Below, in pieces: positions 33,419-45,065 of a stretch of DNA of 64,000 nt (the first letter of the stretch is position 1; the number at the start of each line of letters is the position of its first letter). The position numbers and the translations under genes were made by a program. The notes under the pieces were generated by a model that had not been told where the DNA came from, made no database searches, and was given only the letters and a program-made list of their open reading frames with translations. This stretch comes from Arenicola marina. Taxonomy: Eukaryota > Annelida > Polychaeta > Arenicolidae. The stretch covers positions 44,056,959 through 44,120,958 of the forward strand of contig OZ025252.1 of NCBI GenBank assembly GCA_964019135.1, in the 5' to 3' direction.

Positions 33419-36400
33419 GATCTGAGAAGACGGCCCAATGAAGAAGTGGAGCGGTCTTACCCGGATTAAGACCTTTGGTCTGTGTTCTATGCAGGTCCCA
33501 ACAATCTATTATATTCAGACTTAATACGCGATATGTACCGAAATAACGATTAACGGAAAGAGGACGAACGACTAAATTTATTATTAGGTTTTACTCCGAT
33601 ATAATAAACTGCAGCGGAAAATATATGAATGAATCATCAGGCGGATTGAACCTCCGAATTGATACCGACCCGAAAGAACATTACAATAATTTATTGCCAC
33701 GTAGACAAGAGCCACAATATCGTACACAGTAGTAGTACATTCACATCGGGATGTTCGGTGCGGAGCAGAGCGAGGGTGATATATATATAGTATACAGGCC
33801 AGACTTAGAGCCGTTCAAACGCGCATTATGAAAAGTAAAAGACGACTGCATCGTAATTACGACGCAGTCCAAAGCATCAAGGCGACCAATATTTTTAAAT
33901 AACCCACCGTGTATAAATCATAGAGCGTCCTTTAATATTGAATAAGCAGGTAACGCCCCGCCTTAACTTAAGTTTAATTTTATCCCCGTGGTGTTAACCA
34001 CTGTTAACAGCAGGACGAGCCGAAGCCTACCTTGGGATATTCTTGGAAGGTAGCATTTTCTCACAACTCATGAAACAGCTGAACAGGTTCTCAATATCGT
34101 CTAACCTTTGCTTAAACCATCCAAGAAATCACTAAAGTTGACATTGTTACACACTTTATTGACAGCATGATCATAGACCTGACGTCATCACATTGGTCTA
34201 CATCCAAAAATGACCCGAGGAAGGAAAACCGCAATTTTTCCATTTTCTTTCTCCCTCTTTTCGGACTAACATTTAAGCACGTAGAATTAAACATCCGCAA
34301 ATGTATTGGATCAAACTGAGTATGTTTTAAGCATAGATAGAGTAGGGGGCAGGTAGGGGAAGGGATGATGGGTGGGGGGGGGGGGGGTAAGCGGAGGGGG
34401 TTCAGCTTCCCAGTGACGCACGAACACACGCACATCCAATGGCAACCCGGTCTGGCGACCTCAGACCCATCATCATATACAAATTTATATACAAATAAGT
34501 CAGTAATATGACAATTACAATTACAACATACAGATCACGTTTGACTTTCTATGAATAGAACTCCAGCGTTATAAACACAATATAAGCAATATCTTCCAGA
34601 AGAGAATCGCCGTGGTGAGAGCGTCGTAATAGAAACGTAACGAACGAAATGAACCACATGAGCCTCACGCAATGAACATTTCAGGACATCTTACAATCCT
34701 TTCGCATGAACCACTCATTAAATCATAACAATATTCCTTTCACTCTGCTTGCACTCCGCAGGAAGATTTTGTGTAAAAAGACAAGCTGCCAAGTACAAAC
34801 GTTTGTCTCGAAAGACTCGAACATTAAAGAGGATTTTTACTTAATCTTGATTTCTCACCAAATATAAAGTCAGTTATTAACTCTCGCGTTACGTTTCAGG
34901 CAGCGCCACCTACCACACAAGGACTGAATCAATTTAAAAACGAACTGATGCAAAGAGGTCGACACGGAACGCGTAGTAGTCTTTACCGTTACCATAACAA
35001 CGTTTCAAACTTAACACGACTTAGTGAAATGAGAAACAAATGAAACCAAATAGCTTTCAACGTTTTCGTTTTAAATCAAATAGTTTTCCTAAGAAACACA
35101 CACCCTGTCGTAAATACTTCCCTCTATGATTATCGTCTGTACAACATAAAAGGGCGGGAACCTATAAATCGACATCGAAGTTGATTGCAGAGCACACATC
35201 AATGTTGCACACCATTCTCCAGTCAAACAGTTTACCAGAATGAAATAATGCGCGGGAAATACATAGCGGCCCTTTATATACATAGATTTAGAATAGAAAC
35301 CCAAGCTTTAAGTATGGTAGCAAATATCAAGATTGGCGTAGTAGGAGAACTACAAGGCGTTGCTCATGTCCCGCCAAGCCAATGTGAAAGTGCCTCTGCC
35401 TGTCAGCGCACAATGGGGAAAAGGGGTGGAGGTGGGGGGTGGGGTAGTGGAGGGTTTCGCATAATTTAATCAATTTCACCCGTAATTACAAGAAGGAAAA
35501 CCTTGCTCAAATCCACGTAAAGTGGTCGCCATGGATATCACGAGTTTGACGGCATGACGTCATCATTTGTATATATACACGTGGCAGGACGCCATGTGAC
35601 GTCACAATCACTAAATAGTCCGCGTGGTCTTCGAGAAATGACGACGTGCGGGCCAGGTGTAAGGACTACACTCACGGGACATGCAGGATACGAAGAGTAA
35701 AGCGTTGTGAACACATCAATATACCTTCAAGATTTGTTCCATTACTTCTCCGCTACTGTACAGCATGAAATTCACAATGTGGCATTAGATAAAGGCACAG
35801 CATGTACATTCCATACCACCTGTGTGACGTCAGTTGGAAATCAACTTCGCCAGGTGACGTCACCAACTACAGACGCTTGCGTCGTTTTCCCACCCCTACC
35901 CAGGCTGTCTCCGAATAAAAACGGTCTTGTGAAAACCGGTCACATCTTGTGGCGTGACACTTACAAACGCCAAGTGGGAAGATTTCGCCAGTTACAACAA
36001 CATACCGACCATAAGTGCGTAATCATAGGCGACAAGCCATCGGGCTATTGAACAATAATACAGGACATTTTAGGTTGATGAGCGTTCAGCAACAAAGAAG
36101 ACCAATGTACAAATGCTGATCGTACTGTAGGCCAAAGTGAAAAATCGTGCCAAACTATGGGCCGAGGCCCCTACAGGACATACAGCATATGAGGCTAACG
36201 AACTGCGGCGTTTTGACACATACTGTAATTAACCAATACAGCAGAAGTTACGGGATGCTTGATAGAGGGTCTGATCAACTCTGAATGAAACCCTCATCGA
36301 CTCGGAACACGTTAAACGGACCATATACCTAATGTTGGTCAGGATACTTAAGCTCTTTGTTAAGCTGTACAATGCCATTATCCGTCCCGACATCAACCAA

Positions 36401-37239
36401 ATGATCACTACTTTCACGGGATCAGAACCACGACGCTAATGGCCATAGCACAGGGCTTGTATCTGCTACTATCGCTCCCCAACCCAACCCGCCGCCACGG
36501 TAGGCGGGGGTTAGTTACGGTAGCTGGCTCCATTCTGGAATCCCCGAATCAAAGTTTGATTAAGTTTTGTGGTGCAAAATTGCACGATTACTGTATTACA
36601 TTAGTTGTCCTATACTATAGCCCTCATGCTGTAATCCACATGTATGATATAAGTGCAACATCTTCATCGACATACTGGTAGACAACGTCCCTTGAATGCT
36701 GATCTGCTGAGGCGCGTCACAGCCAGAATGACATATTCCGACTATGGACAATGGATACCGGCGCAGAGGCCAGCGCCCCATACATCTAATAGTCAATTAG
36801 GTATATCAACACAAGCGCGCGGTTTGGCAAGACGGTGAGAGATAAAAGACAAACTCCCCATCACATGGCTCATCGCCTCGTCAGAATTCCAAATGGTAAG
36901 AACAATCTACGGCTCGAGCTATTATGAACACGATAAAACACGTCAGCAACTTCATCAGATCATGGCGTATAGGGCGGCGAGTGTGATCAAAACATGTACA
37001 CACGAGTCATTGTGATCCTACTATACATTCTTATGGGTTAGTGATCAAAATATGTATGCTTTTAGTGTCAGTGTGATCATCCTATGCGTTCTTATGAGTT
37101 AGTGTGATCAAAAAGAAGCACCGCGAATAGATACAGAAAACAAGGAATGCTTTACTCTTCAAAGTTACTGAATAACGGCCTCCCTTAAGACCGTTTTCTG
37201 GCAATCAGCATTTGATCGATCACGGTAGATTTCTCAGAG
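33419..37239. other. longest array-free stretch; no gene recognised
   Basis: This 3.8 kb is mostly AT-rich single-copy DNA. It has one G run (34374) and five TGACGTCA sites (34180, 35555, 35597, 35825, 35855). 36980-37110 contains two diverged copies of a roughly 67-bp unit built on gtgatcaaaa and ttcttatg. A 114-codon plus frame at 35707-36051 and a 107-codon minus frame at 34112-34435 show no family resemblance. Confidence 0.5.
35555..35862. promoter_or_regulatory. cluster of four full CRE palindromes
   Basis: TGACGTCA occurs at 35555-35562, 35597-35604, 35825-35832 and 35855-35862. This 8-mer is the consensus site of CREB/ATF bZIP factors. Four in 308 bp is far above chance. No adjoining gene is identified, so a promoter or enhancer role is inferred only. 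Confidence 0.4.
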
Positions 37240-38118
37240 GGAAGAAAGTCTCAGAGAGGTCTCATAGAGGTGGCTTTCTCAGAGGGAAGACTGTCTCACA
37301 GAGGTGGTCGTCTCAGAGAGGTGGCTGGCTGTCCCAGAGGGGTGGCTGTTTCACAGAGGTGGCTGTCTCAGAGAGGTTGCCGTCTCACAGATGTGGCCGT
37401 CTCAGAGAGGTGGCTGGCTGTCTCAGAGGGGTGGCAGTCTGAGAGAGGTGGCTGTTTCACCGAGGTGGCTGTTTCACCGAGGTGGCTGTCTCAGAGAGGT
37501 TGCCGTCTCGCAGATGTGGCCGTCTCAGAGAGGTGGCCGGCTGTCTCAGAGGGGTGGCAGTCTGAGAGAGGTGGCTGTTTGACCGAGGTGGCTGTCTCAG
37601 AGAGGTTGCGGTATCACAGAGGTTGCCATCTCACAGAGGTGGCTGTCTCACAGAGGTGGTTGTCTCATAGGTGACAGTCTCACAGAGGTGACCGTCTCAC
37701 AGAGGTTGCCGTCTCACGGAGGTGGCTGTCTCACAGAGGTGGTTGTCTCATAGAGGTGACCGTCTCCGAGGGGTGACTGTCTCACAGAGGTGGTTGTCTC
37801 ACAGAGGTGGTTGTCTCATAGAGGTGACAGTCTCACAGAGGTGACCGTCTCACAGAGGTGACCGTGTCACTGAGGTGGCTGTCTCCAAGGGGTGGCCGTC
37901 TCAGAGGGGTGGCTGTCTCCGAAGGGTGACTGTCTCACAGAGGTGACCGTCTCACAGAGGTGGCTGTCTCACAGAGGTGGCTGTCTCACAGAGGTGGCTG
38001 TCTCACAGAGGTGGCTGTCTCACAGAGGTGGCTGTTTCACAGAGGTGGTTGTCTCATAGAGGTGACCGTCTCACAGAGGTGGCTTTCTCACAGAGGTTGC
38101 CGTCTCACAGAGGCTGTC
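37240..38118. repeat. 17-bp minisatellite array in the 3' flank of ACBD3
   Basis: Units of gtctcacagaggtggct, about 50 copies, with gagagg, gaccgag and gttgcc variants. The array ends less than 50 bp from the ACBD3 stop codon. Unless the transcript ends very close to the stop, the ACBD3 3' UTR runs through it. Confidence 0.95.
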
Positions 38119-38165
38119 AGAAGGAGGAGAGCTTGGGGGGAGTGGGGGGGTGCCAGGGACAGATC

Positions 38166-38395
38166 TTATCTCGTGTAGTATACTCTGTAGTAGAGGGTTT
38201 TTGATCGCCACAGGGAGTAGGAGTTGTCGAACTTGAGAAGGTAGACGCCGCGGCCCGGGTACATGTGGCTGCCGCAGTACACCTCCTCGTGGCAGTCTCG
38301 CCGGTAGACCGGGATTATCTCGTCCGTAGGCGGCCGGTTGTCCTTCTTCGAGCTCCCGCCCTTCTCCACGTCACTCTTCGTCTCGGTAGCCGCCA
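38166..38395 (-). CDS. ACBD3: ACBD3 last coding exon (GOLD domain C-terminal part)
   Basis: This exon encodes the final 75 residues of the Golgi adaptor ACBD3 (GCP60). ACBD3 is a peripheral Golgi membrane protein that binds giantin through its GOLD domain and recruits PI4KB through its Q-rich region. The frame reads [20 protein letters not shown] (linker), then [20 protein letters not shown], then [20 protein letters not shown] and YYRVYYTR before TAA at 38168-38166. The [11 protein letters not shown] and YYRVYYTR strings are near-identical to what I recall of the vertebrate protein. The acceptor is tttgcag, with AG at 38397-38396. The exon starts in phase 1, matching the previous exon's donor. 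I am very sure of the identity. Confidence 0.96.
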
Positions 38396-38808
38396 CTGCA
38401 AATGTGTGTGTGTGGGGCGGGGGAAGGAGGGGGGAGGGGGTTAGGGGAAAAGGTGAAATAGGGTTTAGCATGGAGTAAATATGACAATGGTATTGAAAAA
38501 AAGAAAAGGTTGATACCGGTGAAAATGGTTTGCAATGATACGGATTAAGGACATTGACTGTCATCCACAATAATATACAATAAATGTATATTATGTTAGA
38601 AAATTGCTATTTGCTAGTCGCGCTTAAACTACTTTTCCCATCCACCTTCTCGTGATCTGTGACTCTCCAATCTCCCACTAACCCCGTGCAAACCTGAATA
38701 GCGGAGTATATATCTGACCTTGCGTGACCTACTGATCATCCTGCCCCCTCTGCCCCCGCCCCCCGACAACACGTGTCAATCATCGGGGCCACCTCCTATG
38801 CCACTCAC
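38396..38808 (-). other. ACBD3 intron
   Basis: A 413-bp intron with donor GTGAGT (38808) and acceptor TTTGCAG. It has a short tg microsatellite beside the acceptor and no array. Confidence 0.85.
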
Positions 38809-38980
38809 CTCCTTCCTCGTCCTCCAAGTCCTCCTCGTCGCTGGACTCGCTCACATGAACGCTGACCTGATTGCTAGGGGCGATCGTCCATTCAAAATAC
38901 ACCCCGAAGCCGATGTCGTAACTGTCCGTGGCGAATTCCCAGAAGAGACACGTGCCGTCCTCGTGAGTCGGCACGCGCAC
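38809..38980 (-). CDS. ACBD3: ACBD3 GOLD-domain core exon
   Basis: The 172-nt exon reads [20 protein letters not shown], then [20 protein letters not shown], then [17 protein letters not shown]. The [17 protein letters not shown] core is the hallmark of the ACBD3 GOLD domain (a beta-sandwich in Golgi trafficking adaptors). The acidic [13 protein letters not shown] loop also matches the vertebrate protein. The acceptor is ttgacag (AG at 38982-38981), starting in phase 0. The donor is GGAG|GTGAGT at 38808, ending in phase 1. This phase fits the last exon and both alternative upstream exons. Confidence 0.96.
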
Positions 38981-39674
38981 CTGTCAACAGCCGCCAGACA
39001 AAACAACTCACTTCACCATGGCCACCGTGACGCGAGACATAGTAAGGAATGTCTGATGCATGATTTTCGCTAATTCGTAGATGGCTCGTTATGTCAAGAG
39101 GATAAGTATAACAGCTGACAGCTACGGGTATACAAATTATATTGTATTTGGATCATGTAAAGATCATTAGTCAAGTTGAGCACTTGTTTTAGTAACCTGG
39201 TAAGCCTATAATAATACCGTCTACGTCGTTAAAGAGACTAAAGGACAGTCATTAACCTCGAAATAAGGTATCTATTTATCGCTACGATTATAACATTGTT
39301 ACAATCAAAGTCATATTAATTAAATTAACCAGTGAACACGCCACTGTAATCCAGATTAACATGCGTGCAACATATTTATGTTCAATCTTAAATACCGAAA
39401 GGAAAATTACAACCGATAACAACAATAAATAAAAGAACGTAACAGGTTAGCACTGTGGTGTGGTGTCCAGTTAAAGTCATTAGCAGCTACTACACAAACA
39501 ACACCAAATGATAATTACATAGACACAATAATACTATCACATCTACTTAGACTGGCGAATAGCTTTAGACTGGACATCATACCGACAGTGCTGATTCACA
39601 AAAGTTGCTCGGTTTATACATCCCCGACCAACCATCAAACCCAAGAAAGAAAAAATTAGGCAATAGAATGCGCC
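38981..39674 (-). other. ACBD3 intron, unique part
   Basis: AT-rich single-copy intron sequence next to the core-exon acceptor. Nothing else noted. Confidence 0.7.
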
Positions 39675-40770
39675 TCCTGTCTTGACCCGCTCCCTGTCCG
39701 GACCCGCCTCCGGTCCTGACCCGCTTTCTGTCCTGACCCGCTTCCTGCCCTGACCCGCTTCCTGTCCCTGTCTTGACCCGCCTCCTGTCCCTGTCTTGAC
39801 CCGCTCCGTCTTGACCCGCTTTCTGTCCTGACCCGCTTCCTGCCCTGACCCGCTTCCTGTCCCTGTCTTGACCCGCCTCCTGTCCCTGTCCGGACCCGCC
39901 TCCGGTCCTGACCCGCTTTCTGTCCTGACCCGCTTCCTGCCCTGACCCGCTCCCTGTCCGGACCCGCCTCCGGTCCTGACCCGCTTTCTGTCCTGACCCG
40001 CTTCCTGCCCTGACCCGCTTCCTGTCCCTGTCTTGACCCGCTTCCTGTCCCTGTCTTGACCCGCTCCGTCTTGACCCGCTCCCTGTCCTGACCCGCCTCT
40101 GATCCTGACCCGCTTTCTGCCCTGCCCGGTTTCCTGCTCTGACCCGCTTCCTGCCTTGACCCGCTCCCTGTCCTGACCCGCTTCCTGCCCTGACCCGCTT
40201 CCTGCCTGACCTGTTTCCTGCTCTGACCCGCTCCCTGTCCTGACCCGCTTCCTGCCTTGACCCGCTCCCTGTCCTGACCCGCTCCCTGTCCTGACCCGCT
40301 CTCTGTCCTGACCCGCCTCCTGTCCTGAACCCCCCCCCCCTTGACCTGACCCGCTTTCTGTCTTGACCCGCTTTCTGTCTTGACCCGCTCTGTCCTGACC
40401 CGCCTCCTGTCCTGACCCGCTCTCTGTCCTGACCCGCCTCCGGTCCTGACGCGCTTCCTCCCCTGACCCGTTTCCTGCTCTGACCCGCTCCCTGTCCTGA
40501 CCCGCTCTCTCTCTTGACCCGCTTCCTGCTCTGACCCGCTCTCTGTCCTGACCCCCCCCCCCTTGACCTGACCCGCTTTCTGTCTTGACCCGCTCCCTGT
40601 CCTGACCCGCTTTCTGTCTTGGCTCGCTCTGTCCTGACCCGCCTCCTGTCCTGACCCGCCTGCTGTCCTGACCCGCTCCCGGTCCTGACGCGCTTCCTGT
40701 CCTGACCCGTTTCCTGCTCTGACCCGCTCCCTGTCCTGACCCGCCTCCTGTCCTGACCCGCTTCCTGAGT
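39675..40770. repeat. 17-bp minisatellite array inside an ACBD3 intron
   Basis: Units of tgacccgctttctgtcc (17 bp), with cctcc, ctccc and cttcc variants and shortened forms, about 60 copies. Two units carry 8-9 C runs. The array lies between the GOLD core exon and exon version 1. It reads purine-rich in the ACBD3 transcript. The 428-codon minus frame is an artefact. Confidence 0.95.
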
Positions 40771-41192
40771 TTACTTTCTTTTGTCGGTTGGTCGCTCAAC
40801 CAATAGGAGCCGATCCACGTGATGTACAAAAGGTCACGTGATATCAGCCGTCACAGCCTGCTTCCGTTGGTTTTAGCAGAGCTGTGTCCCCAAATAATAA
40901 AGCGCAAAAAAATACCAGCCTCCGCCTCAAAGTGTTACCTATAGACAGACCCCAGGTTAAGCTAAAGCTGGACACGGCGCAATCCCTTCTAATTACTCCC
41001 TCAGGGTTTATGTTGCAGCTGATCACTAGCCACCCCCCCCCCCCCCCACCCCCACCATACCTCCACTTAAGCTGTCACCTGCTTTCTTTTCTTGGTCTAA
41101 AACCAGACTAATGAGAGGTGAGACAAGGAGCACCCCCCCCCCTACACACACGGGAGGCGGTGTCCGGCGACCCAGGTCCGTCTACTACTCAC
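40771..41192 (-). other. ACBD3 intron, unique part
   Basis: Single-copy intron sequence with tcacgtga palindromes near 40833 and C runs at 41033 and 41132. It ends at the donor of alternative exon version 1. Confidence 0.7.
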
Positions 41193-41314
41193 AGTGACAG
41201 TCTCCCCGGAGCCCACTTTTATTATGGAGTCGGGGTCTTTGCGAATTGAGTCCTTAAACTCCTTTAGGTCTTTGCGGTTCCACATGGAGGCCGCGGCGAT
41301 GGGAGGAAAACCAT
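41193..41314 (-). CDS. ACBD3: ACBD3 alternative exon, version 1 (start of GOLD domain)
   Basis: The 122-nt exon reads GFPPIAAASMWNRKDLKEFK, then DSIIKVGSGETVT. The vertebrate protein as I recall it has the same SMW, FK, I.VG.GE.VTVRVPTHE order, so this opens the GOLD domain. The acceptor is ttttgtag (AG at 41316-41315), entering in phase 1. The donor ACT|GTGAGT leaves in phase 0 and joins the core exon to give [12 protein letters not shown] second version of this exon lies 1.4 kb upstream at 42714-42889 with the same entry and exit phases. Of the two, this version keeps the GxGExVTV strand seen in vertebrates. Confidence 0.93.
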
Positions 41315-42713
41315 CTACAAAACACAGAAAACACAAAGGGGCGCGTAAAGAGAGGGCGAAACGCAAAGAAGGGAAGCGAGGGAAGGAACACGACACACTG
41401 CTGCGCACCCGCCTCCCTCCCCTCCGGTGGAACAATCACGGAGAACAAGACACGCAATAAAACACATGAGGGGTAGGGGGGGGGGGTGGGGGGGCGACTG
41501 GCTGCGTACAGAGCAAGAAGCCCGGCGTCTCGATTGGTAGAATTTGACTTAGACAGAGGATGAGAGTGATTGATGCCATGGGGCTGATCGGGCTCCACCT
41601 GGGCCGCTGCGCAAACACATCAAGACACCTGCTGGAGGGGGGGGGGGGGGAGGGTCTACCTGGCGGGGCCGAGGGTGAGAACCGTGACGGACTGATGGGT
41701 GAGGGTGAGAACCGAGGCGGACTGACAGGGAGAAGGAAGGTTAACGAGTTCGCGCTACAACCCCCACGAAGGTGCGGGGACTGAGGGAGTACGGGAAGGA
41801 GGCGGGGGTGGAGGGATGGGTAGAGGGAGGGTAGTCGTGGCGGGAATGGGCCGCAGGGAAGGAGGGAGGAGGAGGAGGTGGGGGTCACTTGTCAGCGAGC
41901 AGTCCGGGGACATGGGTGGCTGAAGTACGCGACGGAGATGTTTGAGCCGGGTAACGAAAGGTCACGTACATTTAATATTAAAAAGTAAAAGAAACTAAGG
42001 CTACAAAACACAAGACACCACTAAAGGAAGCCACAAGCAGGTTGTCTCCAGTGGGTGGACGTGTCCCTTTAGGAGCCGGACACTTAGACGGCGACTGAGG
42101 GCCAGTTCACAAGGTACCTGTCACAATAACAATAACAGCCTCCTTTTCGTATAGGTGGCCTGTTGCTGATTTGGCCAGCAGACGACCAACAGGACGCGGA
42201 TTCGCGCCTCAGCCTTTTGCCAGTTTACCCTTAATGTGCATAAACGTGGCCTAAAACACACACAAATCTGTTCGCATGTAACCTCCCCGCATGTTTGTTT
42301 TAAACGCGAGAACGTATATATATAGGACTCTACGAGTCTAGTTACCCCTCCCCCCCCCCTCCCTCCTACACAGAACACGGTACGTTAATACTGACACCCA
42401 CGCCATCTATAGGACAGTGAAGGGTGGACGTCGCACCAACAGGGAGAACATTCTCCTTCTTTCTGGATTTAACGTTGGAAATGAAACATAACAGTGATAC
42501 CCATGCAAAAACAGCTCATGCAAAATGATAACTAAACACCGAACTGAGGAGGTGCCGCCGGGTTCCATAATAGCGTGGAAAGTGATGCACGCAAACACCG
42601 AACAGAACAGAAAACCGGAAGTCCGGTATGTGTGTTCAGCAGCGCTACGCGGTGGCGGACGGGCTCGCCGCGACCTCTAGCGACCGGCGGCGGCCAGTGC
42701 CTCACTCACTCAC
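41315..42713 (-). other. ACBD3 intron between the two alternative exons
   Basis: About 1.4 kb without a tandem array. G and C runs lie at 41476, 41637 and 42350. Purine-rich stretches fill 41680-41880. Frames here are compositional. Confidence 0.7.
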
Positions 42714-42889
42714 CGTGGCCGTCGCCAAGGAACCGATTTTGATGACGTTTTCGGCCACCTTGCGGACCTGGTCCTTGAAGGTGCGTAGGTCCTTGCGGGT
42801 CCACATGGAGGCGGGGACGAGGGGGGGCATGATGGGGCCCTCCTCCCCCGGGGGGCTATCGGGGCACGTGTCCGACGGGGGGCCGGGGG
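42714..42889 (-). CDS. ACBD3: ACBD3 alternative exon, version 2 (start of GOLD domain)
   Basis: The 176-nt exon reads PGPPSDTCPDSPPGEEGPIM, then PPLVPASMWTRKDLRTFKDQ, then VRKVAENVIKIGSLATAT. The second half is clearly homologous to version 1 (ASMW-RKDL--FKD--RK-----IK-GS). The first half is a longer Pro/Asp-rich linker with a cysteine that version 1 lacks. The acceptor is tccgtgcag (AG at 42891-42890), phase 1. The donor ACG|GTGAGT at 42713 is phase 0. It can replace version 1 exactly. Splicing both together shifts the frame and meets TAA after about 16 codons of version 1. I judge it a functional alternative exon rather than a relic, because both splice sites and the frame are intact. Confidence 0.9.
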
Positions 42890-43901
42890 CTGCACGGAGG
42901 GGGAGAGGGGGGGGGGGCGAAGACAGAGAGGGTAAACGGTAGGAAGGCACGGTTGGTAGAGGGAGCAGACAGAGTTGTATGGCATGTAGGGTCGGGGTGG
43001 GGGCCACGAAGGGTGTGGGGGTGGAATATCACAGCAGCAATTCATGACATGATTATCATTTATATCATTATTATAATGCTGATTATCATAATTATTATTG
43101 CTACTCCCTACCACATATTAAAGAAAACCTAAGCAATTGACGACGTATGGGATAACACAGGTTTTACAATTTCTCTCTGCTGTGTAACGGGGATGTGTCT
43201 CCACTATCTCGCTATCCCATTCACTGGGGTGGGGGGTGGGGTGGGGGGGGGGGGTCCTCAACCACAAATGTACCGACCACGAACAGGACAACATAGCGCT
43301 ACATGTGTCTCAGTGTATCCTATACATGTATGTGTAAATGCCGCAAACAGAATGCTTTGGGGCAGACGTTGACATTACGTAAAGCAGGAAAGATGCAGAT
43401 AAAAAAAAGACCACAGACATAGATCTGGGAAGAGATGACACGCTGACACCGAGCATCATACATTGTGCGTCGGGTCGGGTCGGGGCGGTCACGTGGCATT
43501 AACAATCGACAAAAAACATGGGCTGCCCCGGGTGACTAAACCAATAAATCAACTCCCTAAAATAAAACAACTGCATAATCATGAAACATCCAGTAATGTG
43601 CAGACAACAACATATCGCAACATACGGCCGTAGACTAGAAGGCTGTTCACAGGTATATGGTACAGTGTTATGCAATATCATGGTGGACGCAAACATACTT
43701 TTTGTATTTGACAAACTGCGTAAAATGGATCTACCTCATTACTGGTGAAAGGAAACTGGTAAATTAAGGCCGTTTTAATTCGTTTTTATCTTATTTCTTC
43801 CCTTTAAATTTAGACGGAACAAACAAACATTCTATTCTCTGTACCAAAAGAGCTAAATTTAGCATATGTCGCTCGATTCTCGTTTGTACCACGTGACTTA
43901 C
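42890..43901 (-). other. ACBD3 intron
   Basis: A 1.0-kb intron between the Q-rich exon donor (GTAAGT at 43901) and exon version 2. It has G runs at 42907 and 43243 and otherwise AT-rich single-copy sequence. Confidence 0.75.
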
Positions 43902-44247
43902 TCTCGTCGTCCTCGCCCTCCTCGCCGCCGTCGTCTCCCTGGGGGATCACGTGACCGTCTGGCAGCGGCACTCCATTCTCTGGCAGAGCCATCGCGGTGC
44001 GCAGTACCTCCTTGGTCGGTAGGTGGCGCTGGTCGTCCAGGAGCGGCACCGACTGTAGGGGCAGGTCGCCGATAGGTGGCGCTGTGTGGTTGCCCTGTTG
44101 CTGTTGTTGCGGCGGCTGCGTGTCGGAGGAGGCCATGGCCTGGAGCTGCTGGAACTGCTGCTGCTGGTGTAGCAACTGCTGCTGGTAGACCTGCTGCATG
44201 TACTGCTGGAAGTGCTGCTCTTGTAGTTGAGCAATCAGCACTTCTTG
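43902..44247 (-). CDS. ACBD3: ACBD3 Q-rich domain exon
   Basis: The 346-nt exon begins QEVLIAQLQEQHFQQYMQQV, then YQQQLLHQQQQFQQLQAMAS, a PPQQQQQ stretch, and an acidic end EEGEDDE. The human protein carries a closely similar [20 protein letters not shown] segment. That segment is the Q domain, which binds the N-terminal helix of PI 4-kinase beta. The acceptor is gattgcag (AG at 44249-44248), phase 0. The donor GAGA|GTAAGT leaves one base, so both alternative downstream exons fit in frame. The cag/ctg-rich coding tract is a potential length-variable site. Confidence 0.94.
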
Positions 44248-45065
44248 CTGCAATCGGAACAAAAAACAAAACCCACGTTAACAATGGCCACTAAAACCTT
44301 TTTCTTCACCTATACAAGAAAACCTGTGAACGGTCAAAGTCAAATTTAAAGACGGCCGTTTGCGCCTCGAGCTACATGTAATAGAAATAACTTGACAGAT
44401 AGATTTTTGCTCATCTATATATATGTAAGTAGCCCAAAGCACAACGACAAAAATAATGACATTGATGAAAAAACAGGTTAAAGGCCTCCTTAGCCTATAT
44501 ATAATTGTAGGTAAAGGTAGTTAAGTCCAAGTCAATTTCTCTGATGCATTCACGAATGATGACAAGTATTATTGTGTTCACAAGAAGACCGCTTTACACG
44601 ACATCAACGGTGTTTGCAGCCCGTGTCTAACAAGCCCATCCGCTTAACGCCCCCCCCCCCACCCTCATAGATGCAACAAATATATACACATATAATGTGA
44701 GGTCCCCGTGAGGTATGGGAATGTATCATGAGCTCGGGGAGCCTGCATACGGTCAATAGAACCCTGTGGCCCCGTGTCGGCTGGCTGTCTCCAGCCGTGG
44801 GCCCCGTGTGGGCTGGATGGCTCCAGCCGTGGGCCCCGTGTGGGCTGGATGGCCCCAGCCGTGGGCCGACAGATTGCTGGCTTTATCGATTGACTGGCAA
44901 TATGGCCCGCAGCACTCGAGCAGTCGACTGAAAACGACTCACTCGATTTCCTGGTCGGGACAAGAAAACTAGAGTTTTACAGACTAAAACGGAAGTGAAA
45001 AACGCCAATGGGGACATATTGAGAGGGTTGTTTGGACGGAAACATGAAGGCCGTCGTAAGCAGGC
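44248..45065. other. sequence upstream of the ACBD3 Q-rich exon; no further exon seen
   Basis: AT-rich sequence, presumably ACBD3 intron, with a C run at 44650. 44775-44872 has three tandem copies of a 32-bp unit (gggctggatggctccagccg followed by tgggccccgtgt) that contains a ggctggatggctccagcc dyad. No exon for the charged coiled-coil or acyl-CoA-binding domain is visible. Confidence 0.6.

Noticed and set aside
35707-36051. A 114-codon plus frame in the array-free stretch
   Set aside because: Its start codon is plain and there is no domain, poor codon bias and no splice or poly(A) context. It overlaps CRE palindromes.
41254-41888. Proline- and serine-rich minus frames between the two ACBD3 alternative exons
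   Set aside because: They arise from purine-rich intron DNA and do not join either exon at a splice site.
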